In this document: positions 15,327 through 23,940 of the stretch, one piece after another
How positions within the stretch are numbered: the stretch's first letter is position 1
Layout of the letters: each line of letters begins with the position of its first letter
Assembly (NCBI GenBank): GCA_019423565.1
Contig: JAHZBE010000005.1
Span: 1-64,000, forward strand
Length of the DNA stretch: 64,000 nt
Origin: a bacterium
Lineage (GTDB): Bacteria > Bacillota_I > Bacilli_A > RF39 > UBA660
Direction of reading: 5' to 3'
Notes under the pieces: generated by a model
The model's database searches: none
What the model was told of the DNA's origin: nothing
The model's input: only the letters and a program-made list of their open reading frames with translations
Translations under genes and position numbers: made by a program

Positions 15327-15584
15327 ATATTTTTCTAGTTCAGATAATTTTATCTTTTTACCAAGATTATTAACATAGATTTCATTTGAATAATTAAATG
15401 CTAGATAGAGTTTATTATTAATAAATATTCTATGTGGCTCAATATAAGTTAAATTAGTATGTTCAATATGCCTAATACTGCCATTTTCTATAATGGGTGT
15501 AGTATTACAAAAATCACATATAACATTTAATCTAGAAACTAATGATTCATCAATCTCAATTTCTTCTTTAACTATTTTTATCAT
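15309..15584 (-). CDS. Small conserved element protein (copy 2)
   Basis: About 91 residues, paralogous to the gene at 6966-7238 with shared blocks TNLTY.EPHRI, LAFNYSNEI and KIKLSELE. It also has the C.FC motif (CDFC). The family is unknown. ATG 15584 has AGAAAGG upstream; the longer frame starts at a TTG without a better site. It is the first element gene beyond tRNA-Thr. The terminator at 15621-15646 lies between them, leaving no clear space for a separate promoter, so it may depend on read-through from the tRNA. Two copies at the same place in both elements point to an element-maintenance role. Confidence 0.65.
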   Translation of the reverse strand: MIKIVKEEIEIDESLVSRLNVICDFCNTTPIIENGSIRHIEHTNLTYIEPHRIFINNKLYLAFNYSNEIYVNNLGKKIKLSELEKYIKTSR

Positions 15585-15620
15585 AGACACCAACCTTTCT
15601 ATGATTTTTTCTGAAAATCA

Positions 15621-15646
15621 AAAAAAATCAATCATTTCTGATTGAT
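15621..15646 (-). terminator. Terminator downstream of tRNA-Thr
   Basis: Stem ATCAATCA/TGATTGAT followed by a run of T on the minus strand. It belongs to the end of element 2 and replaces whatever terminator the tRNA had before insertion. A GTTCGAA-TA-GTTCGAA hairpin or repeat (15659-15675) lies between it and the tRNA. Confidence 0.75.
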
Positions 15647-15686
15647 ATCTATCCAAAAGTTCGAATAGTTCGAACAGATTCGTCAA

Positions 15687-15762
15687 TGGTGCTGAAAGCA
15701 GGAATTGAACCCGCAACCTACTGATTACGATTCAGTTGCTCTACCAATTGAGCTATTTCAGC
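15687..15762 (-). tRNA. tRNA-Thr (anticodon CGU), CCA encoded
   Basis: A full cloverleaf reads from 15762 to 15690: acceptor GCTGAAA/TTTCAGC, D stem GCTC/GAGC, anticodon stem ACTGA/TCAGT with loop ATCGTAA (anticodon CGT), and T stem GCGGG/CCTGC with loop TTCAATT. The discriminator is A and CCA is encoded at 15689-15687. It decodes ACG. The element 2 boundary coincides with its CCA end, which makes this gene the probable integration site of the tandem elements. Confidence 0.95.
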
Positions 15763-15808
15763 ATTTCAAACATTACAAAAAAAATTATAACACAGATATA
15801 AAAAAAAG

Positions 15809-16078
15809 TTAATCTATTTTTAGATCAACTGTGGTACTTCCAATATTTGGAACATTAAGTCTAAAATTAATAACATTTTTATTTCTTCTTAAACATTTAT
15901 ATACTTCGTCTTTTACTATTCCTTGTCCAATGCCATGAATAATAACTACTCTTTTATTTTTTAATTTTATACTATCATTTATAAATTCTTCTGTTTTTAT
16001 TCTAGCACATACTCTATCCATACCATGTAAATCTATACTAGGTAAAAAATCTATAAATGGATCAATTATTTTTTTCAT
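15809..16078 (-). CDS. Small Smr-domain protein
   Basis: An 89-residue stand-alone Smr domain, the fold found at the C-terminus of MutS2 and in small nucleases. The domain motifs are visible as SIDLHGM (about residue 16) and VVIIHGIGQGIVKDEV, the HGxGxG signature. It may bind or cut branched nucleic acid or mRNA in stalled ribosomes; no MutS2 part is attached. ATG 16078 is chosen since the protein then begins MKKIIDPFID. It overlaps the 3' end of the PfkB-like gene by 17 bases. This is the first chromosomal gene beyond the tRNA. Confidence 0.75.
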   Translation of the reverse strand: MKKIIDPFIDFLPSIDLHGMDRVCARIKTEEFINDSIKLKNKRVVIIHGIGQGIVKDEVYKCLRRNKNVINFRLNVPNIGSTTVDLKID

Positions 16079-16946
16079 AAATATCAAGTACCTCTTTTAT
16101 ATTGAATGTTTGTTTTCCATTATCTGATAAAAATTTAGATATCGTTGATATTTTTACTGTTTTATCTAATGTATAATCTTTATTAATACAATATATAAAT
16201 GTAGAAATAAACATATCATAACTACTTTTTGATACTTTATTTTTATCTCCCATTTTAGGAATTATACTAATTAAATTATTATTCTGAAACAAACATCCTA
16301 CTTCTTCAATATATATTATTATTTTACCAGAAAATAGTCTTTTTGTCCTACTATATAATTCAATTATACTATTTTTATTTGCAATATTTAAATTTATTCC
16401 TGTAAGTACTTGTGCATATTTAAGTGGAATTATTACATAATCTGATAGTTTACATACCTTTATTGACTCTTCACTTATTTCTTTTAAATCAGTTATTATC
16501 TTTGTACTTCTAAATTTACTTTTTATGTTTAATATAAATTCTGAATTATAAATTGTACTGTAAACTACATTTGGAATAAAATTAATACTTCTTATTAATT
16601 CATATTTATCATTATTTTTCAAAGAAAGAATTGTTTTTGAATTATTTTTTGTATTTCTAATTACATATTTATTATTTGTTTTTTTATTTAGTATATTTAC
16701 ATAATCAGACCTTATTTTATTTGAATGAAGAAAATTAATTATTTCTTTTCCTTCAATATCATTTCCAACACATGAAAAGTAATATACATTTAAATCATAT
16801 TTACTTAGAATTATTGGTACATTTAATATATTTCCTATACTTTTGGTTATATTATTTATTGTATACTCATTATTTTCTTTTAAAAATGTATTTAAAAAAA
16901 TATTTAAATTATAATTTAAATCACCAATTACTATTATATTATTCAT
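16062..16946 (-). CDS. Divergent PfkB-family sugar kinase-like protein
   Basis: About 294 residues with PfkB/ribokinase layout: an N-terminal strand IIVIGDLNYN, a glycine-containing segment near 35-55 (SIGNILNVPIILSKYD), CVGNDIEGKEI (usually the G.VG.D.xG motif) and a C-terminal domain. The family signature DTTGAGDAF is replaced by KSSYDMFIS: the Asp that acts as base is kept but the anion-hole glycines are gone, so activity is doubtful. The start MNNIIVIGD is chosen because GGTGAAG precedes it and upstream Mets do not fit the family. It is coupled to the Smr gene. Confidence 0.6.
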   Translation of the reverse strand: MNNIIVIGDLNYNLNIFLNTFLKENNEYTINNITKSIGNILNVPIILSKYDLNVYYFSCVGNDIEGKEIINFLHSNKIRSDYVNILNKKTNNKYVIRNTKNNSKTILSLKNNDKYELIRSINFIPNVVYSTIYNSEFILNIKSKFRSTKIITDLKEISEESIKVCKLSDYVIIPLKYAQVLTGINLNIANKNSIIELYSRTKRLFSGKIIIYIEEVGCLFQNNNLISIIPKMGDKNKVSKSSYDMFISTFIYCINKDYTLDKTVKISTISKFLSDNGKQTFNIKEVLDIYEKNN

Positions 16947-17003
16947 ATTCTTCACCATTTTTAGTATAACCAAAGAAAAAATGGATATTCTACTTTTATT
17001 ATT

Positions 17004-17687
17004 TTAAATATTTTTAATTAATATTTTTTTTAACATTTTTACATCTTCTATATTTTTTTCATAATTACCATCAATAATATTACCAGTAAGAGGATCTATT
17101 ATTGGCACATTATAACCATATTTCTTTAATAAGTTCTTTATAATATAAGTTCTTTTTTTCTTTTCTGATATATATTTATGGATGTCTTCACACTTTATTA
17201 ATTGTTCACTAAACATAACATTTTTACTTTTGCCTCTATTAACTTTTTCTAATAAATATTCTATTTCATCAAAACATCCAATAGCAACTAAATCTTTATC
17301 CATATCTAATGAAGTTGGAATTCTTATTTCACCTCCATCTTGCAAACTATATCCATTATTTAATATACTTTCTAAAAAAACAAAGGATATATTAAATCTT
17401 ATGTACTCATAAAATGCAGATGATGAATCATCATTACAATAAACCAAACTAAAATTTTTATTTTTAGGATGCATTGCGAAACAAATTTCATTTTCACATT
17501 GTTCATAAATTCTTGGTAAACATTCAAAATGTTCATATCTCATTTTAATCAAATCATTTCTTGACATAATTTTTCTAGATTTTATAATTTCTTCAAATAT
17601 TTTTAAATCTTCTAACTTATTAGAATAATATTTTAAATTTATTCCATGAAAAATTTTGTTTTCTACTCCTTCAATACAATTAAACAT
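17004..17687 (-). CDS. Protein of unknown function
   Basis: About 227 residues, soluble, not recognised. It has an N-terminal HGINLKYY segment, a Cys/Tyr-rich stretch (CLPRIYEQCENEICFAMHP) and a Lys-rich C-terminus. The early HGI plus a later IRIPTSLDMD could recall ADP-ribosyl-type folds, but this is only an impression. ATG 17687 follows AGGTGGGG. It stands alone between the PfkB-like gene and ppdK, separated from ppdK by that gene's terminator. Confidence 0.5.
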   Translation of the reverse strand: MFNCIEGVENKIFHGINLKYYSNKLEDLKIFEEIIKSRKIMSRNDLIKMRYEHFECLPRIYEQCENEICFAMHPKNKNFSLVYCNDDSSSAFYEYIRFNISFVFLESILNNGYSLQDGGEIRIPTSLDMDKDLVAIGCFDEIEYLLEKVNRGKSKNVMFSEQLIKCEDIHKYISEKKKRTYIIKNLLKKYGYNVPIIDPLTGNIIDGNYEKNIEDVKMLKKILIKNI

Positions 17688-17739
17688 TAAACACCCCACC
17701 TAAAAATCAATTATAAATATCGACTACTATTATTATAAC

Positions 17740-17770
17740 AAAAAAACTAAGATACTCCTATCTTAGTTTA
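17740..17770 (-). terminator. Terminator of tdk-ppdK
   Basis: AAACTAAGATA/TATCTTAGTTT stem followed by TTTTTTT on the minus strand, five bases after the ppdK stop. Confidence 0.85.
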
Positions 17771-17774
17771 TAAT

Positions 17775-20372
17775 CTATTTACTATTTTTTATATTTGATT
17801 GCGCAGATGCTAGTCTTGCTCCTGGTACTCTAAATGCTGAACAAGAAACATAATCAAGACCAATTCTATCAAAATTTTCTATTGATTTTGGATCACCAGC
17901 ATGTTCACCACATACACCAAGTTCAATATTAGGATTAGCGAGTTTTGCCTTTTCTTTTGAAATATTTACAAGTCTTAATACACCTTTTTCATCTACTGAT
18001 TTAAATGGATCACTTTCAAATATTTTTTTATCATAATAATCTTTTAAGAATTTACCAGAATCATCTCTTGAGAAACCAAATGTTAACTGTGTTAAATCAT
18101 TTGTTCCATAACTAAAGAAGTCACATTCTTTACCTAGTAAATCAGATATTATAATTGCACGAGGAATCTCAATCATTGTTCCTATTTTATATTCAATATC
18201 TATATTATTTTCTTTTAATATTTTATCTGCTTCTGTTTTTATTATATTTTTTACATATTTAAGTTCAACATCATCACCTATTAAGGGTATCATAATATCA
18301 ACTATTGGATTATTACCATTTTTCTTAACATTAACAGCAGCATTTATAACTGCTTTTGTTTGCATAATTGCAATTTCAGGATATGTGATAGCAAGTCTTA
18401 CTCCTCTATGACCCATCATTGGATTAAATTCTTTTAATTCACTAATTCTATCATGAATTTCTTCTAGTGATATATTAAGGCTTTCAGCAAGTTCTTTTAT
18501 TTCACTTTCTTCTTTTGGTAAGAATTCATGAAGTGGTGGATCAAGATATCTAATAACAACTTTTTCATTATTCATTACTGTAAATAATTTTTCAAAGTCT
18601 GATTGTTGATATGGAAGAATTTTACTTAATGCTTCTTCTCTTTCTTCTTTTGTTTCTGATAAAATCATTCTTCTAAAATTAAATATTCTTTCTTTTTCAA
18701 AGAACATATGCTCTGTCCTACATAGTCCAATACCTTTAGCACCCAATCTTTTAGCATTTAATGCATCTTTTTCTGAATCAGCATTTGCTCTTACAATTAT
18801 TCTTGAATATTCATTTGTCCAAGACATAAATTCTTCGAATTCGCCTTCTATTACGGCATCTTTTGTTTTTATTTGTCCTTTATATACATTACCAGTATTT
18901 CCATCAATTGAGATATAGTCTCCTTCAGTTAAAACGATATCACCAATTTTTAATACTTTTTCTTTTTCCGATGCATATGCATCATTCAAACCACTTACAC
19001 AGCATTCACCCATTTGCCTTGCGACTACTGCGGCATGTGATGTCATACCACCTCTAATTGTTAATATACCATTTGCTTTTTTCATTCCTTCAATATCTTC
19101 TGGCGATGTTTCAAGTCTAACTAAAATAGAATCTTCATCTTTTAAATCTTTAGAATTAAAGTATATTTTACCTACTCCTGCACCAGGGGATGCTGCTAAG
19201 CCTTTTCCAATAGGTGTTTTTGTTTTTAAATCTTCTTCATCAAATGATTTATGAAGTAATTGTGAAAGTGTACTTGCATCTACCGATAAAAGAGCCTCTT
19301 CTTTTGTTATTAATCCTTCTTTTACAAGATCAACTGCTATTTTAACTGCTGCTTTTGCTGTTCTTTTTCCATTTCTAGTTTGAAGTATATATAATTTACC
19401 ATCTTCTATTGTAAATTCCATATCTTGCATATCTTTATAATGCTCTTCTAATTTTTTTGCATATCCATAAAATTCTTCATATAAGTCTTTGTTATATTTT
19501 TCTAAGGTTTTAATTGGATTTGGAGTTCTAATTCCCGCAACTATATCTTCTCCTTGTGCATTAATTAGATATTCCCCAAATAATTCATTTTCACCAGTTG
19601 CTGGATTTCTTGAAAATGCTACACCACTACCTGATTTTTCATTTAAATTACCATATACCATCTGTTGAACATTAACTGCTGTTCCCCAAGAATATGGAAT
19701 ATTATTCATTTGTCTATATATATTTGCTCTTTCATTATTCCAAGAATTAAATACGGATTTTATTGCTTCTATTAATTGATACTTAGTGTCTTGTGGAAAT
19801 TCTTCTCCTGATATTTCTTTATAGATATCTTTAAATTTAAGTACTATTTCTTTCATATCTTCTTTTGTAAATTCTATATCTAATTTAATACCTTTTTCTT
19901 TTTTTATTTCATCTAAAACTCTTTCAAATTTACTTTTATCGTATCCTTTAACAACATCAGAAAACATTTGTATAAATCTTCTATATGAATCATATATAAA
20001 TCTTTTATTTTCTTCACTAAAACTTTCTACTATTTCGTCATTTAAACCTAAGTTTAATATTGTATCCATCATTCCAGGCATAGATGCTCTAGCACCACTT
20101 CTAACAGATACTAAAAGAGGATTTTTTTTATCACCTAATTTTTTACCAGAACTTTTTTCAAGTTCTTCTAATTTTTCATTTATTTCTTTAATTATTTCAT
20201 CATTTAACTCTTTATTATTTTCATAATAATTATTACATGCATCAGTACTTACTATAAATCCATTTGGAACAGGAAGACCAATTTTAGCCATTTCACAAAG
20301 ATTTGCGCCTTTTCCTCCTAGGATATTTCTCATATCTTTATTTCCTTCTTTAAAAGAATATACATATTTCAT
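17775..20372 (-). CDS. ppdK: Pyruvate, phosphate dikinase
   Basis: Interconverts pyruvate, ATP and phosphate with phosphoenolpyruvate, AMP and pyrophosphate. Full length at 865 residues. The N-terminal ATP-grasp domain begins YSFKEGNKDMRNILGGKG. The swivelling phosphohistidine domain shows GGMTSHAAVVARQMG (His near residue 447). The PEP-binding barrel shows GLCRTEHMF, MGHRGVRLA and the C-terminal LGVCGEHAGDP with catalytic Cys. The SD site GAGGAGG of this gene is formed by the last codons of tdk, four bases before the ATG, so they are cotranscribed. In low-GC anaerobes the enzyme commonly serves glycolysis using pyrophosphate. Confidence 0.97.
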   Translation of the reverse strand: MKYVYSFKEGNKDMRNILGGKGANLCEMAKIGLPVPNGFIVSTDACNNYYENNKELNDEIIKEINEKLEELEKSSGKKLGDKKNPLLVSVRSGARASMPGMMDTILNLGLNDEIVESFSEENKRFIYDSYRRFIQMFSDVVKGYDKSKFERVLDEIKKEKGIKLDIEFTKEDMKEIVLKFKDIYKEISGEEFPQDTKYQLIEAIKSVFNSWNNERANIYRQMNNIPYSWGTAVNVQQMVYGNLNEKSGSGVAFSRNPATGENELFGEYLINAQGEDIVAGIRTPNPIKTLEKYNKDLYEEFYGYAKKLEEHYKDMQDMEFTIEDGKLYILQTRNGKRTAKAAVKIAVDLVKEGLITKEEALLSVDASTLSQLLHKSFDEEDLKTKTPIGKGLAASPGAGVGKIYFNSKDLKDEDSILVRLETSPEDIEGMKKANGILTIRGGMTSHAAVVARQMGECCVSGLNDAYASEKEKVLKIGDIVLTEGDYISIDGNTGNVYKGQIKTKDAVIEGEFEEFMSWTNEYSRIIVRANADSEKDALNAKRLGAKGIGLCRTEHMFFEKERIFNFRRMILSETKEEREEALSKILPYQQSDFEKLFTVMNNEKVVIRYLDPPLHEFLPKEESEIKELAESLNISLEEIHDRISELKEFNPMMGHRGVRLAITYPEIAIMQTKAVINAAVNVKKNGNNPIVDIMIPLIGDDVELKYVKNIIKTEADKILKENNIDIEYKIGTMIEIPRAIIISDLLGKECDFFSYGTNDLTQLTFGFSRDDSGKFLKDYYDKKIFESDPFKSVDEKGVLRLVNISKEKAKLANPNIELGVCGEHAGDPKSIENFDRIGLDYVSCSAFRVPGARLASAQSNIKNSK

Positions 20373-20375
20373 AAT

Positions 20376-20963
20376 TTATTCCTCCTCGTACTTTCTTTTT
20401 TCATCTAAATAACATTTACCACATAATGGTATATATTTTACATTATTAACTGAACCATCTATTAAATTAGTATCTCCTTTTAATGTAAATTTATCATTTA
20501 TAAATCTTGCATTAAATTTTGCCCTTTTACCACATCTGCATATAGTTATTAATTCATCTAGTTCATCAGATAATTCTAAAAGTCTTTTGCTTCCATTAAA
20601 TAACTTACTTTGAAAATCTGTTTTTAATCCATAACATATAACAGGAATATTATAATATTTTGTTATATAATATAATTCATCAACTTGTTTTTCACTTAAA
20701 AACTGTGCTTCATCAACTAAAATACATGATATTTCACCTAATTTATCATAATACTTTTCTATAGATTCATTCTCTTTTAAAAGGATATCTACCTTTCTTT
20801 TAAGACCAATTCTTGATTCTAAATAGTTATTTCCTTTTGTATCTATTTCTGACTTTATTACAATTACCTTTTTATTATTTTGTTCATAATTATAAGCAAC
20901 TTGCATTAACGCAGAACTTTTTCCACAGTTCATTGCACCATATCTAAAATATAATTTCGACAT
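20376..20963 (-). CDS. tdk: Thymidine kinase (type II)
   Basis: Phosphorylates thymidine for salvage. It has about 195 residues, usual for the family. It shows the P-loop YGAMNCGKSSALMQ near the start, the Walker B-like VDEAQFLS, and the zinc-binding cysteines CRCG and CGKCY in the lasso domain. ATG 20963 is chosen because AGGGTGA lies seven bases upstream. A TATAAT (20981-20986) precedes it, and it is followed directly by ppdK. Confidence 0.95.
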   Translation of the reverse strand: MSKLYFRYGAMNCGKSSALMQVAYNYEQNNKKVIVIKSEIDTKGNNYLESRIGLKRKVDILLKENESIEKYYDKLGEISCILVDEAQFLSEKQVDELYYITKYYNIPVICYGLKTDFQSKLFNGSKRLLELSDELDELITICRCGKRAKFNARFINDKFTLKGDTNLIDGSVNNVKYIPLCGKCYLDEKRKYEEE

Positions 20964-20994
20964 TCTATTCACCCTACTTTATTATACCAAAATA

Positions 20995-21020
20995 AAAATG
21001 TATTTACATTTGTAAATACA
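20995..21020 (-). terminator. Terminator of the Xer recombinase operon
   Basis: TGTATTTACA/TGTAAATACA stem with T residues on the minus strand, located between the Xer gene and the tdk promoter. Confidence 0.7.
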
Positions 21021-21040
21021 CTTATTTTACACTTTTTAAC

Positions 21041-21931
21041 TTATCTTTTATTTCTAGGATGACACTTTAAATATACTTCTCTTAAATGTTCGTTACTTAC
21101 ATGTGTATATATTTCTGTTGATGATAATGATGCATGACCAAGTAACTCCTGAACAACAAGTAAATCACAACCATTATCTAATAAATGTGTTGCGAATGTA
21201 TGCCTAAACATATGAGGCGTAATATTTAATTTAATACTTGTTCTTTTTATAATATCATCTATTATTTGTTCTACTCTTCTCGTTGTAAGTTTTTCACTTT
21301 TTTTACCAACAATTAAATAATCACTTTTAACACCATCAAGCAATAAGTTTCTTCCTTCTTTTAAATATAAATTAATATATTCAAGAGCGTAATCCCCGAA
21401 TGATACTAATCTTTCTTTACTACCTTTACCTAATATTAATATATTTTTATTACTAAAATCAATATCTTTTAATTTTATATTAACAAGTTCTGATACTCTG
21501 ACCCCTGATGCATATAATACTTCTAAAATTACTCTTTCTCGTTGTCCTTCTTTTGTTTTTATATTAGGAACATTTAATATTTCTTCCATATTATTATAAT
21601 TTATAAATTTTGGTATTCTTTTTTCTTTTTTTGGACTTGATACAAGTAAAAATGGGTTTGACTCTACTTTATTATTTAATACTAAATATTTATAAAATGT
21701 TCTAAGAGAACTTAATTTTCTTGATATAGTAGATTTTGCATCATTTTTTTTATTTAAATATATTACATATTCTTTTGCTTCATTATAATCCATATTTTTA
21801 TAATTTATTTTATTGCTTAAAATAAACGAATTATACTCATTTAAATCTTTTTTATAATTATTACATGTAAAATCTGAATAATTTCTTTGATATTTTAAAT
21901 ATTCTATAAATTTATATATTTCCTTTTCCAT
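21041..21931 (-). CDS. XerC/XerD-type tyrosine recombinase
   Basis: A 296-residue site-specific recombinase of the kind that resolves chromosome dimers at dif. The N-terminal SAM-like core-binding domain (about residues 1-90) contains YQRNYSDFTCNNY. The catalytic domain has Arg in SGVRVSELVN, His-Arg in PHMFRHTFATHLL, His in LLGHASLSST and the nucleophile Tyr in EIYTHVS. The length matches XerC/XerD; I cannot tell which. It is the third gene of an apparent operon after two unknown genes and ends at its own terminator. No element features surround it, so it is probably the housekeeping enzyme. Confidence 0.9.
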   Translation of the reverse strand: MEKEIYKFIEYLKYQRNYSDFTCNNYKKDLNEYNSFILSNKINYKNMDYNEAKEYVIYLNKKNDAKSTISRKLSSLRTFYKYLVLNNKVESNPFLLVSSPKKEKRIPKFINYNNMEEILNVPNIKTKEGQRERVILEVLYASGVRVSELVNIKLKDIDFSNKNILILGKGSKERLVSFGDYALEYINLYLKEGRNLLLDGVKSDYLIVGKKSEKLTTRRVEQIIDDIIKRTSIKLNITPHMFRHTFATHLLDNGCDLLVVQELLGHASLSSTEIYTHVSNEHLREVYLKCHPRNKR

Positions 21932-21963
21932 AACATCACCACTAATTAAAAGAAGTTTAAAAT

Positions 21964-22725
21964 TTAAACCTCTTCTGTTAATTTATCTTCATATTTTAAA
22001 ATATATTTTTTTGCCATTTCTGGTGAATCAACTAACATATCTAATTCACTCATTTTTTGATCAGTTGTTAATTCTTTGCTTGTCATTATTGTATATATAC
22101 GATCTTCTAAATCATCATAAGTTGATTCTTTTTCTTTATAATCACTTTGGATATTTTCATATTCTTTAGAAACAATATCTAACAAACTAGATATTTCTTT
22201 CATTTTTTCATATGATAAACTTTTTTTATTAGTATTTAAGTTTTCATTTTCAAAAAAGTATATAATAAATTCTCTATATAATTTATAATCTATTTTTAAA
22301 TAATGATAAAGCATTCCTTTATAATCTTTATTATTTTTTACACTTAAATATAAATTTACAATTGGAATATTTTTTGAGTTTTTATCATCTAAATACTCAT
22401 TTGCTTTTGCCTTACTATATAAAAACTCTTCTATTTCTTCTCTATCTATTTTTTCTATTCTTTCATAAATTCTATTAAAATTTTCTTTATCAAGAATTGC
22501 CCTATTATTATAATACAATGGACTATAATATTTTCCTCTTGATGATTCAATATAAACTAAAAATTCATCTGACTCATCTTTTATTATTCTTTTTCTTATT
22601 GCGTTCTTATCTACAAAATATGTTGTAAAATCATCAATATCTTCTAGTGTACCACTACATAACTTAACTCTTTTACCAGAATAATCTACATATAATGTAT
22701 AATTCTTTTTTAAAACCCTCTGCAT
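21964..22725 (-). CDS. Protein of unknown function
   Basis: A 253-residue acidic protein with many Tyr, Lys and Glu residues and no membrane segment. The first 80 residues look beta-rich (KNYTLYVDYSGKRVKLCSG); the rest looks helical with a coiled coil near 180-215. I do not recognise a family. The start lies ten bases after the stop of the secreted-protein gene upstream and the Xer gene follows after about 30 bases, so it belongs to that transcript. Confidence 0.55.
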   Translation of the reverse strand: MQRVLKKNYTLYVDYSGKRVKLCSGTLEDIDDFTTYFVDKNAIRKRIIKDESDEFLVYIESSRGKYYSPLYYNNRAILDKENFNRIYERIEKIDREEIEEFLYSKAKANEYLDDKNSKNIPIVNLYLSVKNNKDYKGMLYHYLKIDYKLYREFIIYFFENENLNTNKKSLSYEKMKEISSLLDIVSKEYENIQSDYKEKESTYDDLEDRIYTIMTSKELTTDQKMSELDMLVDSPEMAKKYILKYEDKLTEEV

Positions 22726-22735
22726 ATTTCTTTAC

Positions 22736-23830
22736 CTATCTTATTGTATATGGATTTTCTTTAGTTCCATCACCATTAGCATATAAAGTTAATTTATCTA
22801 AATATATTACTGGATAAATAGTTACTGAAGATGAAGCTTTTCCAGCTTCAGCAGTACCATAATCAATACGATAAACTTGATATGTATTATCTGCAACCGC
22901 AGTCATAGTTTTAAATGATGATGTAATTGTTTGAAGATAATTATAATTTGAACATGATTCACTTTTTGAACTTGTACAATTAGGATCAACACTTGCTCTT
23001 GCATATTCATTAATTGTAATTAAACTAATATTTTGATTTTGATAAACATTTGAACATTCAGCCTTACCATCAATACTATTGTCATTTAAATACCTTTTAC
23101 CAATACAAATAGAATGTGGGACCATAAATCCTCTTTCTTCATCAGTAAAATATTCAGATTTATATGCTTCATCTAAAGTTTCTTTAAGTCTGCTCTTTGC
23201 AAAATCATTAATACCATAACTTTTATTTACTTCAACATTATATCTGTCATCCCAAACAGTTGTATTATCATATCTTTTTGTCGAAATTAATTTCAATGAA
23301 TTGTCTTCATCTATTTCCATAATTCTATATAATTTTTCTCCTATAGATAAATAATTATTAGGTTTTTCACCTCTAAATACATACTTTTCACCATACTTAT
23401 ACAAACCATCATCATTAGAAACAACACTTTCATGATTTTTTATATAATCAGAAATTGAACTTGTTTCATAATATTTACCACATTTTATATATGGAATAAA
23501 TTTATATTTATCATCTTTTTTTAATATATTTACATATCCACTACATTTTGTATTTGAATCATCTACTGCATATACTTCTTTAATATACTTTGCATTTATA
23601 AGCGTATTTAATGTTATTTTTGTTTGTTCACTATCATCTTTTGGCAATAATTTTTTATTTTTATTTGCATATTTTATTGCAGAATTTTTTAAATTTTGTT
23701 CTATTGATGTATAACTTCTTGAATGAGATGAACCATTTCCTTTAAAAACAAATGAAAAAACAATAATAACAACTACAAGTATTACAACAAATGTAACTAT
23801 CTTTAATATATTTTCTCTAATAAAATTCAT
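22736..23830 (-). CDS. Membrane-anchored extracellular protein
   Basis: About 364 residues. A single N-terminal transmembrane anchor (about residues 9-30, IVTFVVILVVVIIVFSFVF) is followed by an SSHSRSYTSIEQNLKNSAIKY-like segment reminiscent of pilin-type proteins. A long outside domain with four to six Cys follows, ending GDGTKENPYTIR. Such endings occur in surface proteins of related gut Firmicutes. ATG 23830 follows GTAGGG; the longer frame begins in a hydrophobic non-coding-looking stretch. The function is unknown. Confidence 0.6.
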   Translation of the reverse strand: MNFIRENILKIVTFVVILVVVIIVFSFVFKGNGSSHSRSYTSIEQNLKNSAIKYANKNKKLLPKDDSEQTKITLNTLINAKYIKEVYAVDDSNTKCSGYVNILKKDDKYKFIPYIKCGKYYETSSISDYIKNHESVVSNDDGLYKYGEKYVFRGEKPNNYLSIGEKLYRIMEIDEDNSLKLISTKRYDNTTVWDDRYNVEVNKSYGINDFAKSRLKETLDEAYKSEYFTDEERGFMVPHSICIGKRYLNDNSIDGKAECSNVYQNQNISLITINEYARASVDPNCTSSKSESCSNYNYLQTITSSFKTMTAVADNTYQVYRIDYGTAEAGKASSSVTIYPVIYLDKLTLYANGDGTKENPYTIR

Positions 23831-23911
23831 AATAATCCCTACCTTTAAACTAATTATAGCATAATAAATTAAACTTAACAAACATTATTTTTTTAGTGTA
23901 AACATATTTAC

Positions 23912-23940
23912 AAAAAAAATAGAAATTTTTTATATTTCTA
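23912..23940 (-). terminator. Terminator of the SPFH/NfeD operon
   Basis: TAGAAAT/ATTTCTA stem followed by eight T on the minus strand, overlapping the SPFH gene stop. Confidence 0.75.

Larger units (their letters stand above)
7357..15687. mobile_element. Integrative mobilizable element 2 (serine recombinase + MobV)
   Basis: About 8.3 kb from junction B to the CCA end of tRNA-Thr. It has the same backbone as element 1: hairpin, terminator, small conserved gene, leader, terminator, serine recombinase, oriT-like region and MobV relaxase. It adds a plus-strand membrane/coiled-coil gene and different cargo: a DUF3800 module with a small RNA, and a HAD/MFS pair. No replication or conjugation channel genes are present. 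Insertion at the tRNA 3' end leaves the tRNA complete, including its CCA. Confidence 0.65.

Noticed and set aside
21041..21931. Xer-type recombinase taken as the integrase of another mobile element
   Set aside because: Neighbours are ordinary chromosomal genes and no flanking repeats or cargo are visible; the length fits housekeeping XerC/XerD.
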